Below are positions 48,114 to 61,500 of a stretch of DNA of 64,000 nucleotides, one piece after another. The translations under genes and the position numbers were made by a program. The DNA lies in NCBI RefSeq assembly GCF_031755915.1, contig NC_083383.1, forward strand, positions 32,715,501 to 32,779,500. Direction: 5' to 3'. Below the pieces are notes generated by a model. That model worked only from the letters and a program-made list of their open reading frames with translations, did not search any database and was not told the DNA's origin. The stretch is from Ziziphus jujuba (Eukaryota; Streptophyta; Magnoliopsida; Rosales; Rhamnaceae). Position 1 is the first letter of the stretch, and the number at the start of each line of letters is the position of its first letter.

Positions 48114-51100
48114 CTATCCTCTTCCCTTCCTTCTCTCGTCCAACGCCTGCTTCAGAATCACAAAAACAAAGTTCCACAACAAGAGATTAGAAGTTGATAA
48201 AAATTATAAACTGAAGCAATTACTTCATTCTCATTATCTTAGCAATCAGTTCAAGATATACTGAAATTATCTTGTAAGCTTAACTTCAGATTGATTTCCA
48301 GCTTGTTTTATCCCTGTTACTTCATATGAAATTATCTTAGCAATCAGTTCAAGATAAAATAAAATTATCTTGTATATTTAACTTCAGATTGGATTTCCAG
48401 CTTGTTGTATCCTGGTTACTTCATATTGGGTTGATTTTATATCGTTTATTTGTTGGCTTGATGCATGTACAAACAGGCAAACATACACACGCATTGCTTT
48501 GAGAGATCAAACTGTATACAATGTTCTAATGTGAAATTAGTAGGCAACGCCAACTTATAAAGTAAACATCTAAGAAAGTTATCAAAAATAAAAATGGAAA
48601 ATAATCATAAAGCAAAACAATGCATACCTTGCTTTGGAACATTCTCATGGTCAACACTAGTGTATCGCGAATCCTGCAAAAGAAATTGCATAGAATCATA
48701 TTACATGGTAGTAGTATTGAGAAAAACCAGAAGGTTTTTATGTGATTTAATAAATGGGAAAATAAGTAAGTGATCAAAGATGCTAAACTATTACAAACTT
48801 ATGTTCTTTTCTTTAGCCCTCCATTTTTACTCCTAACAGAACATAGAACTGACTCAGATATACTGGCAAGAGTTTTACAAGAAACTTACGTGAAAGAGAC
48901 ACAATTTTATTTTGAATAGCCTATATATTTAGCTCATTGATGCTAATGGCAAAAACAAGTGCCTTGTAGAATACTTTCTGTTTCATGGTATTTCAAAACA
49001 GTTTGACAGGTAAATATAATATCATTACCGAACATTGTATGTTCTGAAAGGATGAGAAGATCCATTGCATGTCAAAACAAACTGTGATGAAAACCCACAG
49101 GGAACCTTAATCTGCAATCAGCATAATACAGAAAGATGAAACTTTTCCTGAATACTATGCAACTTAGGTGAAAAATCTCATAATTGAGCCTGCTCATAAA
49201 AGTATTTTCTATGCTGAAAGTGTCCTATTTTCAGTATAGAAAATATATCCCTTTAGAGAGATTGTTCCAGAATTTGTAACGATGCAGCTCATATTTGTAT
49301 CTGAAACATTAATTAGGAAAACTGGATGGACAAAAATATTCAAAAATTATTGAAAAAGACATTTATTAGACCCTAGTAATGTTAGATGTGCGCTCCAGCA
49401 CACAAACAATTTAAATTAGAGAGACATTATCTTAAAAATCTATTATCACCATTCATGCATTGAAGTAAAGAACATACTGACAAATCTTCTGAGAATTTAT
49501 TTTGTATTACGATATCTTCTGTGCTATTGATCTTAATTTGGTAGTTGGACCGCCTCAAAGTTAAAGTTGATGCCTCCCAATTCTCAGAAGACTCCATCTG
49601 TTTTAATAACAAATAACATGAAAATAATAATAATAATAATAAGTGTCATGCCACATGCCATATGTAATGCCATAAGTTGTTTGAAATATATTTTTGAGAA
49701 AATTACAAATAAATCCCCCCTCTGTTTTATCAGTTTTGCGGATATGCCTTTGTACTTTCAAAAACTATAGAAACAACCCCCTTACATTTCTTTTAAAATT
49801 TGAAAAATAAAACAGTTAGATAAAAACTGATAGTACCAACAATTGAACACTAAATGCGGCTTGTCCTCTGGAAATATGCGTGTCAATTTCCTTTTGCATT
49901 TCTGGATCTATAGAGTACCTCATCAGAGAACAAGGAAAACATATAACACGCATAAGAAGAAAGAAGTAAAAGGAATTCAGAATCACATGTAAAGAAACAT
50001 AATATAGATGCATTCATAATATGTAGTCAGGATTGTATACCTCAAGCATTCATGGCAAAAAATATTTTGTTGGCAACTGATACCATTTAAAAATATTCAA
50101 GCATATGTACTTTTTCCATCCTACCACCCTTTTTCCTTGAATAATTTTATTTGAAATTCTTGAAATGTAACCTTAATCTCGTGAAAAATATTTCCAAAAA
50201 TGAATGAAAAATAATTATCCCTTCGATAATATGAGTGGTAATTTATTTTTTAACAGCTAATGCAATTACATTATGCATGAATAAATGAAGAACAACTTAA
50301 GACAATAAATTTCATTAAAGGTTCTTTAGAACTTAGGAAACGTACCACATTTTATTTTGTTTTGATCATTAGCAAAAAGTCTGACCAGATCTCCCTGTCA
50401 AATGGTAAACAATATAGAGAAAAGACAAAATTACCATGGTCAAGGATGGAAGGTGGTGTTAGCTTTTACATGGTTTTACACAGAAAATATATCAAATTCA
50501 TGAATGCAAGATAAAAATCAATTTTATTTTGTCAGATAGTCAATTGTACAAAAGCTTATGCTGATACAAATTGGCCAAGCAAATATATAAATCAAGCTAA
50601 TGCAGATTAACACTCTATTTTAAATGCAATTCCATCAAACAAATCTAAATCCAACATAGATGTTACACATGCATACTATGTGATTACTAGGAAGGGGGTG
50701 ACGAGGACATGCACAAAAGAAGTAAAGAGACAAATTATTCAATCTTCAAAGTGTTCTAAGATGGCCATATAGAAAATGCAAACAACATTCTTGGACATAT
50801 AATTAGATCTTAGATGTGTATCTATCTAAAAGATACATAGCAAAACCTGACGGCCATGGTCATCCATTGGTATGCACTCAACAGCAATTATTTTATCGAC
50901 GTCATCAGCAGTGACAGTATATTCAGGATTGGTGGCTCCTGAATCAGAAGAAACAATATAAACAAACATTTATCAAGTAAAAAATTCAAAAGTAATCTAC
51001 CTGTAGTAAACTTAGATTTAATGATGGGTCTAATCTACAAGAACAATGTTAGCAAAGTTAAAAATCATTTTATACTAACCTTCAATGTACTGCCTAGTTC

Positions 51101-52096
51101 CATCCTGAAGATCACGAACCCACTGGTAGTGCAAATGAGCATTGATGACTCCAAATCATATTATATAAATCAAAGTTTCTCAATTTATGGAAATTTCAGA
51201 ATTCTTTCAAGGAAATTCACCTGAAACATGCAAAGAGATGTCCCTCGTACTGGAAATCCACATCCAAGAAGCTTGCCTCCTGGAATGGCATCACCAACAA
51301 TCTGAAAATTCTCTATGCCAGGGCCCTCTAACCGAAATAACTAATTAGATTTATTAACATGTCCTTTGAAGTACAAAAAAAATACTAGGAATAGAAATGA
51401 ATACTGACAATAATAGTACTAATAATAACAATAATCACCTTCTGAAATAGAAGAAGCAATCTCATCATTTGGGATGGGAGGAGGCATAGGGCTAGCCATC
51501 ACCCTGTGAATATACCACTTCAAATAAGAACGAAGGAAATTGATATTGAAAGGTCCAAACAAGAAATTTGTTCATAGTAATTTATTTTGTCGATTTAGAA
51601 AAGTTATATACATCCTTCTACTGTAAAGTAATATTCTGCATTAAAGGAAAAGACAGAAAATTCATGAACTTCAACATTTCATAATACAAGGAAAATACTT
51701 ATGTTATGCATTTTTTATATTTTACTTTTTTGGTAATAATACTTATGTCATGCATGACTCTGAAAGATATAATCACTTATATTTAACAAGTTTTTAACAC
51801 AAATGGAAGGCATGGAACAACTAGTGAGAATGGAGCTACAGCTATTTGCATGCACAAAATACTTCTGAATGGTAGGAATAAAAAATGAGCAAGGCAGACA
51901 AACTAAAATTGAACAAACATTGCCAACCTAGTAGTATTGGGTGTGAACTCCTGAGGAATTCCATTGTTGGTTAGCATCACATTCCTAATGTGTGTATGAT
52001 CAGTCATATATCTTGGTATGTCAGTTGGATCCACAAGTCCATCAACAAAGTCATTATAGGGAGAAGAACCACGCTGACCCTCCATTGGTGAAAACA

Positions 52097-52137
<41 letters not shown>

Positions 52138-55100
52138 AGATTCTAATAATAATAAAAATAGTAATGTGCAATGGAATTAAAGCACAAATAACATGGTACA
52201 TAAGTAGATTACATGCCCATAGTACCGTGGATCTATTAGAAAGTTGACCATTCAATATGCCAGGACCTAGGCTGCCTATACCATGTGACCCACTTTCAGA
52301 ATGATTCTCCACCACTGTCGTTATTTCTCTAATTCTATCCTGTGATGAAAAACACATCCTTTATGCAAATCAACAGAAAAAAAGGGTTAAATTTACTTCA
52401 TATTCCTCATCAAGAATGAAGTTCTTACATGCGACACTTTAATCTTCCACTGTAATTGATCATATAGGTGCTGCAAATTCAAGAAAATCAGCCAGATTTG
52501 AGATGAGTGTTTTAACTTGCTTGGTAAATAGGAATCATGTTGAGCAATATAGAAAGTTCTAATCATTCAAATAGTCAAAAAAATGAAACCTAATAAGTAG
52601 CACCAAGCTTCACTTCAGGGATAAGAACAGGAATAAAACACCCATTGTATCTAGAAAGTACAACATAGCTAACAGTTAATGCAGTGCATATATAACCAAA
52701 CTATGTCTTATTACGTAAACCAATCCATGATCTTGGTTTTCGTAAGTTGAAGCACATGAATGAGAGAAAGACACTCACTGATGTCGATGTGAACAGTAAC
52801 AAGAAATAGAAGGAGGGATAGAATTTGATGAAAGGGTAGAAATAATAGATTAAGGGGGTAGAACTAGATGAACAAAGGGAGAAATAGATGAAAAATAGAC
52901 AGAAATAATCAAAAATAAAGTATTTTCATTCAATGTTTCATATCAAAATTAACTATCTAATGGGGTTATAGAAATCCCTATTTACAATAAAACGACCAAA
53001 AACCATAAGGGAACTGAATAATAAAATCCTAATTAAATATAGAAACTAAATCCTAATAAAACATAACAATTATAAAACCCTAACAATTATAAATTCTAAT
53101 AAAATAATGCTTGAATTCTCCATCACTCACACATACTTCCATATCATTGCAATAAAATAAGATATATGACCGAGAAAATGTAATTGTCACAAATTTGTTA
53201 TCTGTGTGCAATACAAGCATTACCTTTATACTACTAGATATAGCAGCAGCATTCATTACACGGGGCCAAATACCATACTCAGCCAATAGTCCAAGCAAGG
53301 ATGACATGAAGACATATCTTTCATCCTCTTCAACCTAGTAAATACCATAAAGAACAGCCATTTAACAACTAAAAATGAAAAGAGTAGTTGCCTACAAAAA
53401 CAAAAATAAAAGAAAGAAAAAGGAAATTAAGAAAGGGGCATTACAAGAGATTATATAACAAATTCAACCTGGTTCATGACATCATAAAATGAAAATGTAC
53501 ATTTATCTATAAGACTAAAAGGTTTTAGCCATGATTTTCATGTACAATATAGAGATATCAATGATAAAGATCATATTGTCTCCAACAATACATGCTTAAC
53601 ATGTGCAGAATCTGACAGGATGTAGATATAGGAAGCCATGGTGTCTATAGATATTTCGGATTGATAGGCTAGAACTAACATGGTGAATCTATTGGATGAA
53701 TGGAGCTTGAAAAGAGTTTAAACAAACAAGAGAGAATCTTGAAATGAGTTCAAGTTAGTCTCTGTTAAGTTATAATCAATCCTAATAGCTCAAGGTATTA
53801 TAATTCAGAAAATCTTGAAAAGAATTTGAGGTTAGCATTTGTTAAGTTATCATCAATCCTAATTGATCAAGCTTTTATAATTGATGATAACTTAACAAAA
53901 ACCTTTTAACTAAAGATTCTAGAGTTATTACTCAGACGCTATATGTTAAGAGACATAACAAGAAGCTAACAAACCAGATAGCCATCATCTCTATGGTACT
54001 TCGACACATACCAAAACATCTATGTGCCTTGGCAGGAACCTGAGTAGTTTTGAATTTTTAGACTTAGCATATTCGAAATTTCTAAGGTTAAATGATTAAC
54101 AGTAAATCAAATCTGATACAGGAAGTTCACTGAATCTCTAAAATTATCATTTCTCTACAAATTCTGCTTTCATAAGCTATTAAGCACTCTCTCATTCTTT
54201 TAGCAATATTCAATTCTAAACAATAAATTAATGTTCTAAAAACATGCAATTATTCCCATTTCTCATAGCACTTCTGTCATCTAATTTTATCCAGAACCTC
54301 AATAATTCCTAAGATTAATCAGTCTGCCATTACTTTTAATATATCAACAGGAAAAGTAAGCTAAGAAGTCAATGAGAAAAGAGAACATAGTTTACCTTCA
54401 ATTCATGTGCTAATTTTAAATTTCCTTCAAGATCACCTTTTCTGCCAGCCAACTCATTTAGGGCAGAGGTAATGGCTTCATTTTGCTTCTCATCTACTGC
54501 CTGTCACTCAAGATAATTTAATTTTTCACTTTGGAACTTTGCAAACAAAGAGTATAATTACATATCCAATATCAGAAGTCCAGGGAATATTTGCAAGGGA
54601 TAAATGAGTAATCCAAGAAAAAAGATCACTAATAATATAAAGAGATGAACAAACCAATCGTAAGTCCGCAAGTTTAGTTTCCAATGCATACTTCTCAGTA
54701 AGCAGCTGCATTTCCTACCACCATGAAAATCACTCCATTAAACAAAGAAAAGAAACATCAATACATGGAAAAAGAGCATTTGGAGACATGTTGTACCTTG
54801 ACAGAAGCAACAGATATTTGTTCACGGAGGAATTGGATCTCCTCTCCTAGCTTTCTGGCTTGTGAATGAAGTTCCTAATCATAAAATTTTAGAGTGCTAA
54901 GAGAACCATTAGAAGCTTCACCAGATGATCAAACACTAATTAAAAGATCAAAACGTATGCAAAGTACCACTACCATAGCCTCTTGATCTTGAAGATGATT
55001 AAAAGTTTCATCTCCTTTCAAATTCTTTGGAGCAAGATGTGCTTCAAATTTATGCCTACAAAAAGAAATTAAAAAAATAAAATAAAATAAAATAATGGAG

Positions 55101-55908
55101 ATGAACAAAAATGGTTTAAATGTTGACACACCAGAACATATTATCATGTTCATTACCCTAAATGATAGGTTCTGTGGCACAATACATAAGTGGCTCAAAG
55201 ACCCAAAAACACAATATTAAGAACCAAAGAAATTAAAGAAATGGTCCAAAATGAACAGATGCTCAACTTAGGCCCAGTTTACCATTAATTTTAGATACCG
55301 GTTACAGGAAAAAGTAAAAATTAGTATCAGCATTTTCTTGGACTAGTTCATTGCATTTGTACTTCGATTTCAAGCTCTTTTGCAATAATAGCTACCTGTT
55401 TGTCCATTGGAGTTTTCTCAAATTTTCAAATCAAAAGTAATATCGAAAGATTTCATAATTGTCTACAGATCAGAGAATATGGCCTCTTCTTTGAATTCTT
55501 CTGTTTTTCCTATTTGTTCAAGCAAGCTTTCTGTCCATAATCCAACCAACCAAATACCTCAAAACATTTAAAATTTAAGAAACCATGAAAAAGCTCAAAA
55601 CTCCTAGCATGACAGATCTTACAGCTTCTTTTTTTCACAAAAGAATATTCACATACTATACTTGAGATTAACTACATCACATAGGCATTAGGCGACACGG
55701 CACCTCTTCTACAGGGATTGTAAGCAACGATGAGAATGAAACTAAGGCCTTACATCACCAAATCCCACCCCAATGTCAACGATGGTCAGTTAGATTGAAC
55801 TTGCAAAAATTGCTACTTTCAAAGTTACTACCTATCTAAAAAATCTGAGCTACGATTCTGAACCACTCCATCCTTAAGCTGATGCAACGCGCTCTTACTA
55901 GAAGACAT
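48114..55908 (-). CDS. Coiled-coil protein with AIR9-like A9 module
   Basis: Nineteen minus-strand exons join to 510 residues: 55908-55832, 55055-54974, 54874-54797, 54714-54655, 54500-54396, 53334-53224, 52470-52429, 52339-52226, 52079-51928, 51503-51439, 51327-51221, 51122-51080, 50938-50847, 50394-50346, 49907-49837, 49597-49478, 49111-49029, 48673-48628, 48149-48114. Residues about 45-145 form a coiled coil ([33 protein letters not shown]). A linker with [13 protein letters not shown] and DPTDIPRYM follows. The C-terminal half has [57 protein letters not shown] and [14 protein letters not shown], resembling the Ig-like A9 repeats of the microtubule-associated protein AIR9. Function is unknown, and a cytoskeletal scaffold role is only inferred. 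At3g03560 is the expected Arabidopsis counterpart by position. Confidence 0.85.
48233..48428. repeat. 98-bp tandem duplication in the last intron of the coiled-coil/A9 gene
   Basis: A unit starting attatcttagcaatcagttc occurs at 48233 and again at 48331, with about 90 percent identity by eye across 98 bases. It sits in the intron between the last two exons, 84 bases outside the final acceptor. Confidence 0.9.
49695..49815. repeat. Dispersed repeat, copy 1
   Basis: An intronic segment that resembles 62717-62850 in order: an aaattaca start, ctct-ttttat, cagttttg, atat-ccttt, and a degenerate tail of aaat-type runs. The likeness spans about 120 bases. It is probably an old copy of a small transposable element and lies between the exons at 49478-49597 and 49837-49907. 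Confidence 0.5.
52101..52135. repeat. (GA)n microsatellite forming an intronic pyrimidine tract
   Basis: A pure run of about 17 GA units on the plus strand. On the transcript it is (CU)n and ends 21 bases before the splice acceptor of the exon starting at 52079, where a polypyrimidine tract is expected. Confidence 0.95.
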
Positions 55909-57628
55909 CTTACTGGAAGTTGAAGATTCTCTTCAAGACAATCTCTATTAGCAACATAACCAACTGGTTCTTGCATTTTATTTAGCTTCATTCTCGTTTT
56001 CCATATTTCAGAGCTCCATTCATCTCAAAAATCTTTTGCCACCGAATTTCGCTACCATGTGTTGCAATCTTACACACAACTAGCAATAGACAAAAGATAT
56101 CATCAGGATGTGAAGGACAACAAAAAGAAAAAGAAAACAACTAGAACATGAAAAATAAAATCAGCTAGAGCTTAGCTTAAAGCAGAAGAAATAATACTTG
56201 TTAGTCGTCATTCCAAACAAATCAGCAAATAAGCAAGCTGTCACATCAAATTCACCATCCATATTCGACAGTTTTCAAACACTATTTCCACCAAAACAAT
56301 ACAACAAAACTGAGTGAAGAATCCCATGACAATTGCATTCTGCAATCACTCCTGCAGGCATATATCTAAACAATCGAACAGCAAGCAACCTCATGGATTC
56401 GACAGCCAGAGTCCACTAAAAAAAAAAATGCCAATTTGTTTTTTTATATTTTTGCTGAAAACTGATTCACACTCTCAAATTGAGCAGCGAAATATTAGCT
56501 CTGACGAATCAAGGAAAGAAACATTAAGAGACGGTATTTTGCAGCAGGCAATACTGAATCTCAGCAGTATGAACAAGAGCCGAGAAAGATTGAATCTTTA
56601 ATGTTTGAGAAACTGGGAAAAAGGATAACAGAACACTTACATGTCGCAGATGCTCCTGGAAGATCACAGATCAGAGTGAGAAAGATAAATTAATGAAAGG
56701 TAGACAATATTGAATCTTTAATGTTGGTTTTTTCTTTTTCTATTTTTTCTTTAAAAAAAAAAAAAAAGAAAAAATTATATATTTGGGTTATTCTAAGAAA
56801 AAATACAAGTCAAACGGGGTATCAAAGTCGTTGCGGTTTTCTTATCTGAATTTCCATGAATAAACAAATAAATCCATTGTGGGTGGTCCCTACAAATTGT
56901 ATATGCTTTTCGGAAACAGAGCAAGGAGAAAATAAATCTTAAGTAATTAATATGTTTTTTTTTTTTTTTTTTTTTTTGGGGGTAATATAAGTAATTATTG
57001 TTATAAGAGAAAGGGGAGTTTGGGAATGGAATTCTTTGGTGTCCAAGTCTACCTCTGAATCCCATCAGATTGGTTTCGTTGTTGATCATCTAATCCAAGT
57101 AATTATAGAGAAAGAGGCGTTTGGGAGTGGAATTCATTGGTGTCCAAGTCTACCTCTCTCAGTCCCATCCCATCAGATTGGTGATCATCCAATCTAAGTC
57201 CAGTCCAGGTAATGCAATTTGCTATCCATTTCCAAAGTTTCTGTTTATTTATTTATTTATTTTTTAATTTTCTTACTGCATGCAATTGCAGCAGGACTAG
57301 GCTGTTTGTGAGTCGCTTTATGAATCAATATGACCTATCCATCCATCCATCTTATATTGTTAAAATGGAGAATTTTTGTTTTTAACCCAATCTGTTGTCG
57401 TATTAAATAACATATAATATATTATTAGATAGCAATATGTGGTCTTTGTAACGTGTTTGAGAAGTTGGAAAAATGATAAGAACGGTAGAATACGTTAACG
57501 AAAAGAAGAGGCTATAATTAACATGTGTCTTTGTCATATAAAGAGTGTATTTGCGATTCCACCAAGTCAATACCAAAATCTACTAAATACCAGCCCCTTA
57601 ATTTTGATTGGATCACGTCTTAACTCAC

Positions 57629-57660
<32 letters not shown>

Positions 57661-58443
57661 GGAAGAATTTTATGGTTAAAATCCTGAAGTTGCATACGGA
57701 TCAGAAATAAAATTGACATAAAATCGATATTTTTAGAAAAATTGATTTTTTTTTTTTCATGTAATATCGATTTTTTTTCTGAGCGAAATGTTAATATTTT
57801 TTTCTTGTATAGCGTTGATTTTTTTTAACTTTCATGTGATTTTATCTTATCTGGACGGTTTTGACTATAGAAGAATTATATATATATATATATATATATA
57901 TGAATATATGTATGAATGAATTAAAAAAACAAAAGTAGGTGAAAAGGAAAATGTGAAACAAGACTTTGTTGAAGAATGATATGATAGGGATTCAATTAAT
58001 GCGGGATATTGATTTTGGAATATTGAAAAAGGTTAATTACGAAGACAAAATGGCAAAGAAATGTGATGCTCACGCTTCCATGACTTCCATCCCCACTCGC
58101 CACCAAAGACTCGACTTGGATTGGATTATCAACAACACGCTAGCTGCCTTAGAATTAAAACCCCTCAACTCAAACCCACCTTCCCCAACACAGTAAGCTT
58201 ATTACATTTATTTATGTCCACATACTTTCAACACGTCTTCATGCCACCACTACCACACAAATCAGCCAATGTACGTGGGTGGTTCTTATGTGGGCTTCAT
58301 TTCCTCCTAAGTAGCCCAATATAACACCTTCTACGTCTCATGGGCCGAAGTTGGTGAAGCCTGGGTTAGTAACATGATCGTCGTCCCCACCGGCCCAAAA
58401 AGAACAAAAAAAAAAAAAAAAAAGGGCAGCCGGTAAACGGCAT
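55909..58443. promoter_or_regulatory. Divergent promoter interval, coiled-coil/A9 and SCAI genes
   Basis: The left part is the leader of the minus-strand gene. A donor (acat|gtaagt on that strand) near 56640 suggests an untranslated first exon at about 56640-56700, with an intron ending shortly before the ATG at 55908. Poly-A and poly-T tracts lie near 56752-56766 and 56955-56977, a 101-bp tandem duplication at 57007-57208, and (TA)n arrays at 57633-57660 and 57877-57901. The 76-codon plus frame at 57966-58196 has no recognisable domain. Confidence 0.4.
57007..57208. repeat. 101-bp tandem duplication in a divergent promoter
   Basis: A unit beginning gagaaag, with the shared core ttggtgtccaagtctacctct, occurs at about 57007-57107 and 57108-57208. 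The copies differ by scattered substitutions and small indels and are therefore older than the VMA21 duplication. The repeat lies between the start regions of two divergent genes. Confidence 0.85.
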
Positions 58444-58575
58444 ATGGAATCATGTCGTATGAATTTTCCACCATCTCAAAGTCGGAGGCACTGCGGCTTC
58501 GATGCTTCTGGGTCTCACTCTCACCAAGCCACTGTCTCGTACTCTCGCTTCTTCAGTGATCGAAACCACAATACG

Positions 58576-61500
58576 ATGCAGTTGCCGCCGAACAACAGCA
58601 GCATTCCGGTGAACGAAGTGTACTGGTCTCTCGTCCACAAAGCCGACAAGAAGTTCTCCAAAATCAGGCACCTTCCCTTCTACTACCGCAACAGGTAATT
58701 GGAGAGTTTTAGAGTTAGAACCAACATTTTTCTTTGGAATTCAATTTTTTATTTTATTTTTTATTTTAAAAATAAAATAAAATAAAAATGTTTGAAAAAT
58801 TAGCATAGGCTGGAGTACGATGCGTATTTCTACAAGGTGTTCAAGGTGTACACACAGGTTTGGAAGTTCCAGCAGGAGAATCGGCAGAAGCTTGTGGAAT
58901 CGGGGCTGAAGCGATGGGAAATCGGGGAGATCGCGTCTCGAATCGCTCAGCTGTATTTCGGGCAGTACATGAGGACCAGCGAGGCCAGCTATCTGTCGGA
59001 GGCCTACATTTTCTACGACGCCATATTCACCCGCGAGTACTTCAAGGACGGTGGCATGTTTCCCGACCTGGGCCTCGCCACCAAGCAGCTCAGGTTCATC
59101 TCCAGGTTCATCACCGTCTGCTTGCTCTTGAATCGCAGGGATATGGTTCACCACCTCCTCAATCACCTCAAGCTCTTCCTCGATGACTGCAAGAGGACCT
59201 TCCAAGATGCCACCACCGACTTCAGGGAGTGGAAGCTCGTCGTTCAGGAATTGCTTCGGTTTTTGAAGGCCGATACCACTTTTATGAACCTCAGGCCTCT
59301 AAGATTTAGCGTTGTGCTTGACCAATCTCAGTCTGATTCTCAAATTTTTGCCAATGCCAAGAGGAATTTGAGGTTGAGAGATGCCGTGCTGACTAGCTAC
59401 CATCACAATGAGGTCAAGTTTTCGGAGCTCACTCTCGACACTTTCCGAATGCTGCAGTGTTTGGAGTGGGAGCCCAGTGGGTCGTTTTATCAGTCCAACG
59501 TCTCCAAAACTGCTCAGAATGGGACTCCTTCTCCCACCCGCACAAACTACTCCCAAGAGATTTCTGATCCTACGCTGCCTCCTAACCCTAGAAAAGCTGT
59601 CTTATATCGCCCTTCTCTCACACATTTTCTAGCGGTGAGCAAATATTACATTCTATTTATTCAATGCTGCAATATTAGGTGCACAATCGTAGAGATACAT
59701 GAAAGAGGGTGGCTCTTTATATTCATTATTGCAATTAGGATTGTGGATGGTCCATTAATTAACTGAGTGTAGGTTTCTTTTATTCAACTAGGTTGCTTGC
59801 TATAAAGATCCTTAATTGATGATTAGCCAGCAATAGACGACTATTAAGATCACAATCTGGGCAGAAATATTATACATTTTTATTAATGGCTCCAAATAGT
59901 GTTGTTGCACCTCTGAAATTCTAACGTTGTATTATTTTGAAACTAAAAACAGCTACATTAAAATGTAAAAACCACACCGTATCACCTTGTTCATTAAAGT
60001 TTTGGAATTTGGTTAGCACATTCTTGACCAGCACATTCTGCTCGCGGTGAAACAGTGTGAACTTCAAGTTCTTTTCCTAGAAAAGTCAAAGACTTCCTTT
60101 TTGGTTTCCTGTCAACTTATGGTTAAAAGGTTTTCTTTTCTTGCCTCTGCTCTCTCTCATTGCTTTTTCTCTCAATCTCCTATTTAGCACTTCTTTTCAA
60201 GTATTTGAACAAGAACTTAAAACGCTACTCCTTGAAAATCGAACCTTTTTCCTTGTGTAGATACATTACTAAACTTTCATGCTCCGTTCTAAGTTTAAAT
60301 TTAGATTGCTTTGAAGATGATATTTAGTTGGAAAAAATGCTTGATGCCCTCAAATTCAAAAATCATGTTCTGCTTCTGTTCTTGTGGTTTGTGAAGAATT
60401 TATAACATTCTTCTGCATGCTGCGTGTTTTTTAGTCTGCCCTGTTTTGAACTACCAAGATATTTAGTTCTAGGGATGTATTGGATATAAATTTAAACTGC
60501 GGGTCAACTTCTAAACAAATTTAATTATAGAAACCCATTAAATAAATAAGATATTTACATTCTTAAAGATTTTGTAGATTTAGGAAGATTTATTTTAGTA
60601 TGATGTATTATACTCTTTTAGAGTCAATAAATTCAAATGTGACTGTACATTCTTTCGGCAGGTTGTGGCTACAATCTGTGAGGAGCTCCCACATGATGGA
60701 GTTCTGTTGATTTATTTATCAGCTTCAGGTGATGCATTAAAGTAATTAGCTCAAGATTACTATTTTGTGATCAGAATGGGGCACCATTGTTCTTCTTTCA
60801 TCATTTTTTAACTTCAGGGTCAAGTGATATGTCATCTTTTACAGGTGCTGGAATGTGCTCAGGTACAACATCCATTTCTCCGCTGGGCTTTCCATGTGAT
60901 AGACCAGACCATTCTTCTGGCGAGAGTAAAGGAGAGAGCTCAAATATCCACCCTGGTTTGCTTTTTGGTACTCATGGAAATCGAGGTACTCTACAATGAA
61001 AAATTAGGAAACATAGTATCATCTTATCTGCTTTGATGCAACCTCCATTCATTCAGCGCTCAATTGTTTTTTTTCATTAAAATAGAAATTTCCATTCTAT
61101 AAATAAATATTTGTCTTTTCTTATTTCCAGCTGTTGTAGGTATTTTTATTTGCATTATATTGCCTTCTAAATAGGATTTCTTAATGATATTCTGTCATAT
61201 TGTCTTGGAACACTGTCAAAAAGGTAACAAGACTGTGTAAGATTCAGTAAAGAAGAAACTCCTTGCTATAGGAAAATCGATACATGGTTTACAACTATTT
61301 TATATATATCCGTTATGACTGATCATTACTTTCTCTCAACTTTAATTAAATTACTCTTAGTGCATTATTGCATCTTCTTAACACATGATCAAGTAATTTT
61401 GGTTGCCACTTTTTGTGATTTATGTCTCTTATAAATGACCTATTGGTACTGGATTTTTGAAGGTTCTAAACAATGAGATTGCCTTGGTTCAAACTGCAAT

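Noticed and set aside
57966..58196. 76-codon plus frame before the SCAI-family gene
   Set aside because: It is not low-complexity, but I recognise no domain and see no donor that would join it in frame to the SCAI exons.
58860..59205. Long alternative frames inside SCAI exon 2 on both strands
   Set aside because: The exon is GC-rich so stops are rare. The family-matching frame is unambiguous.
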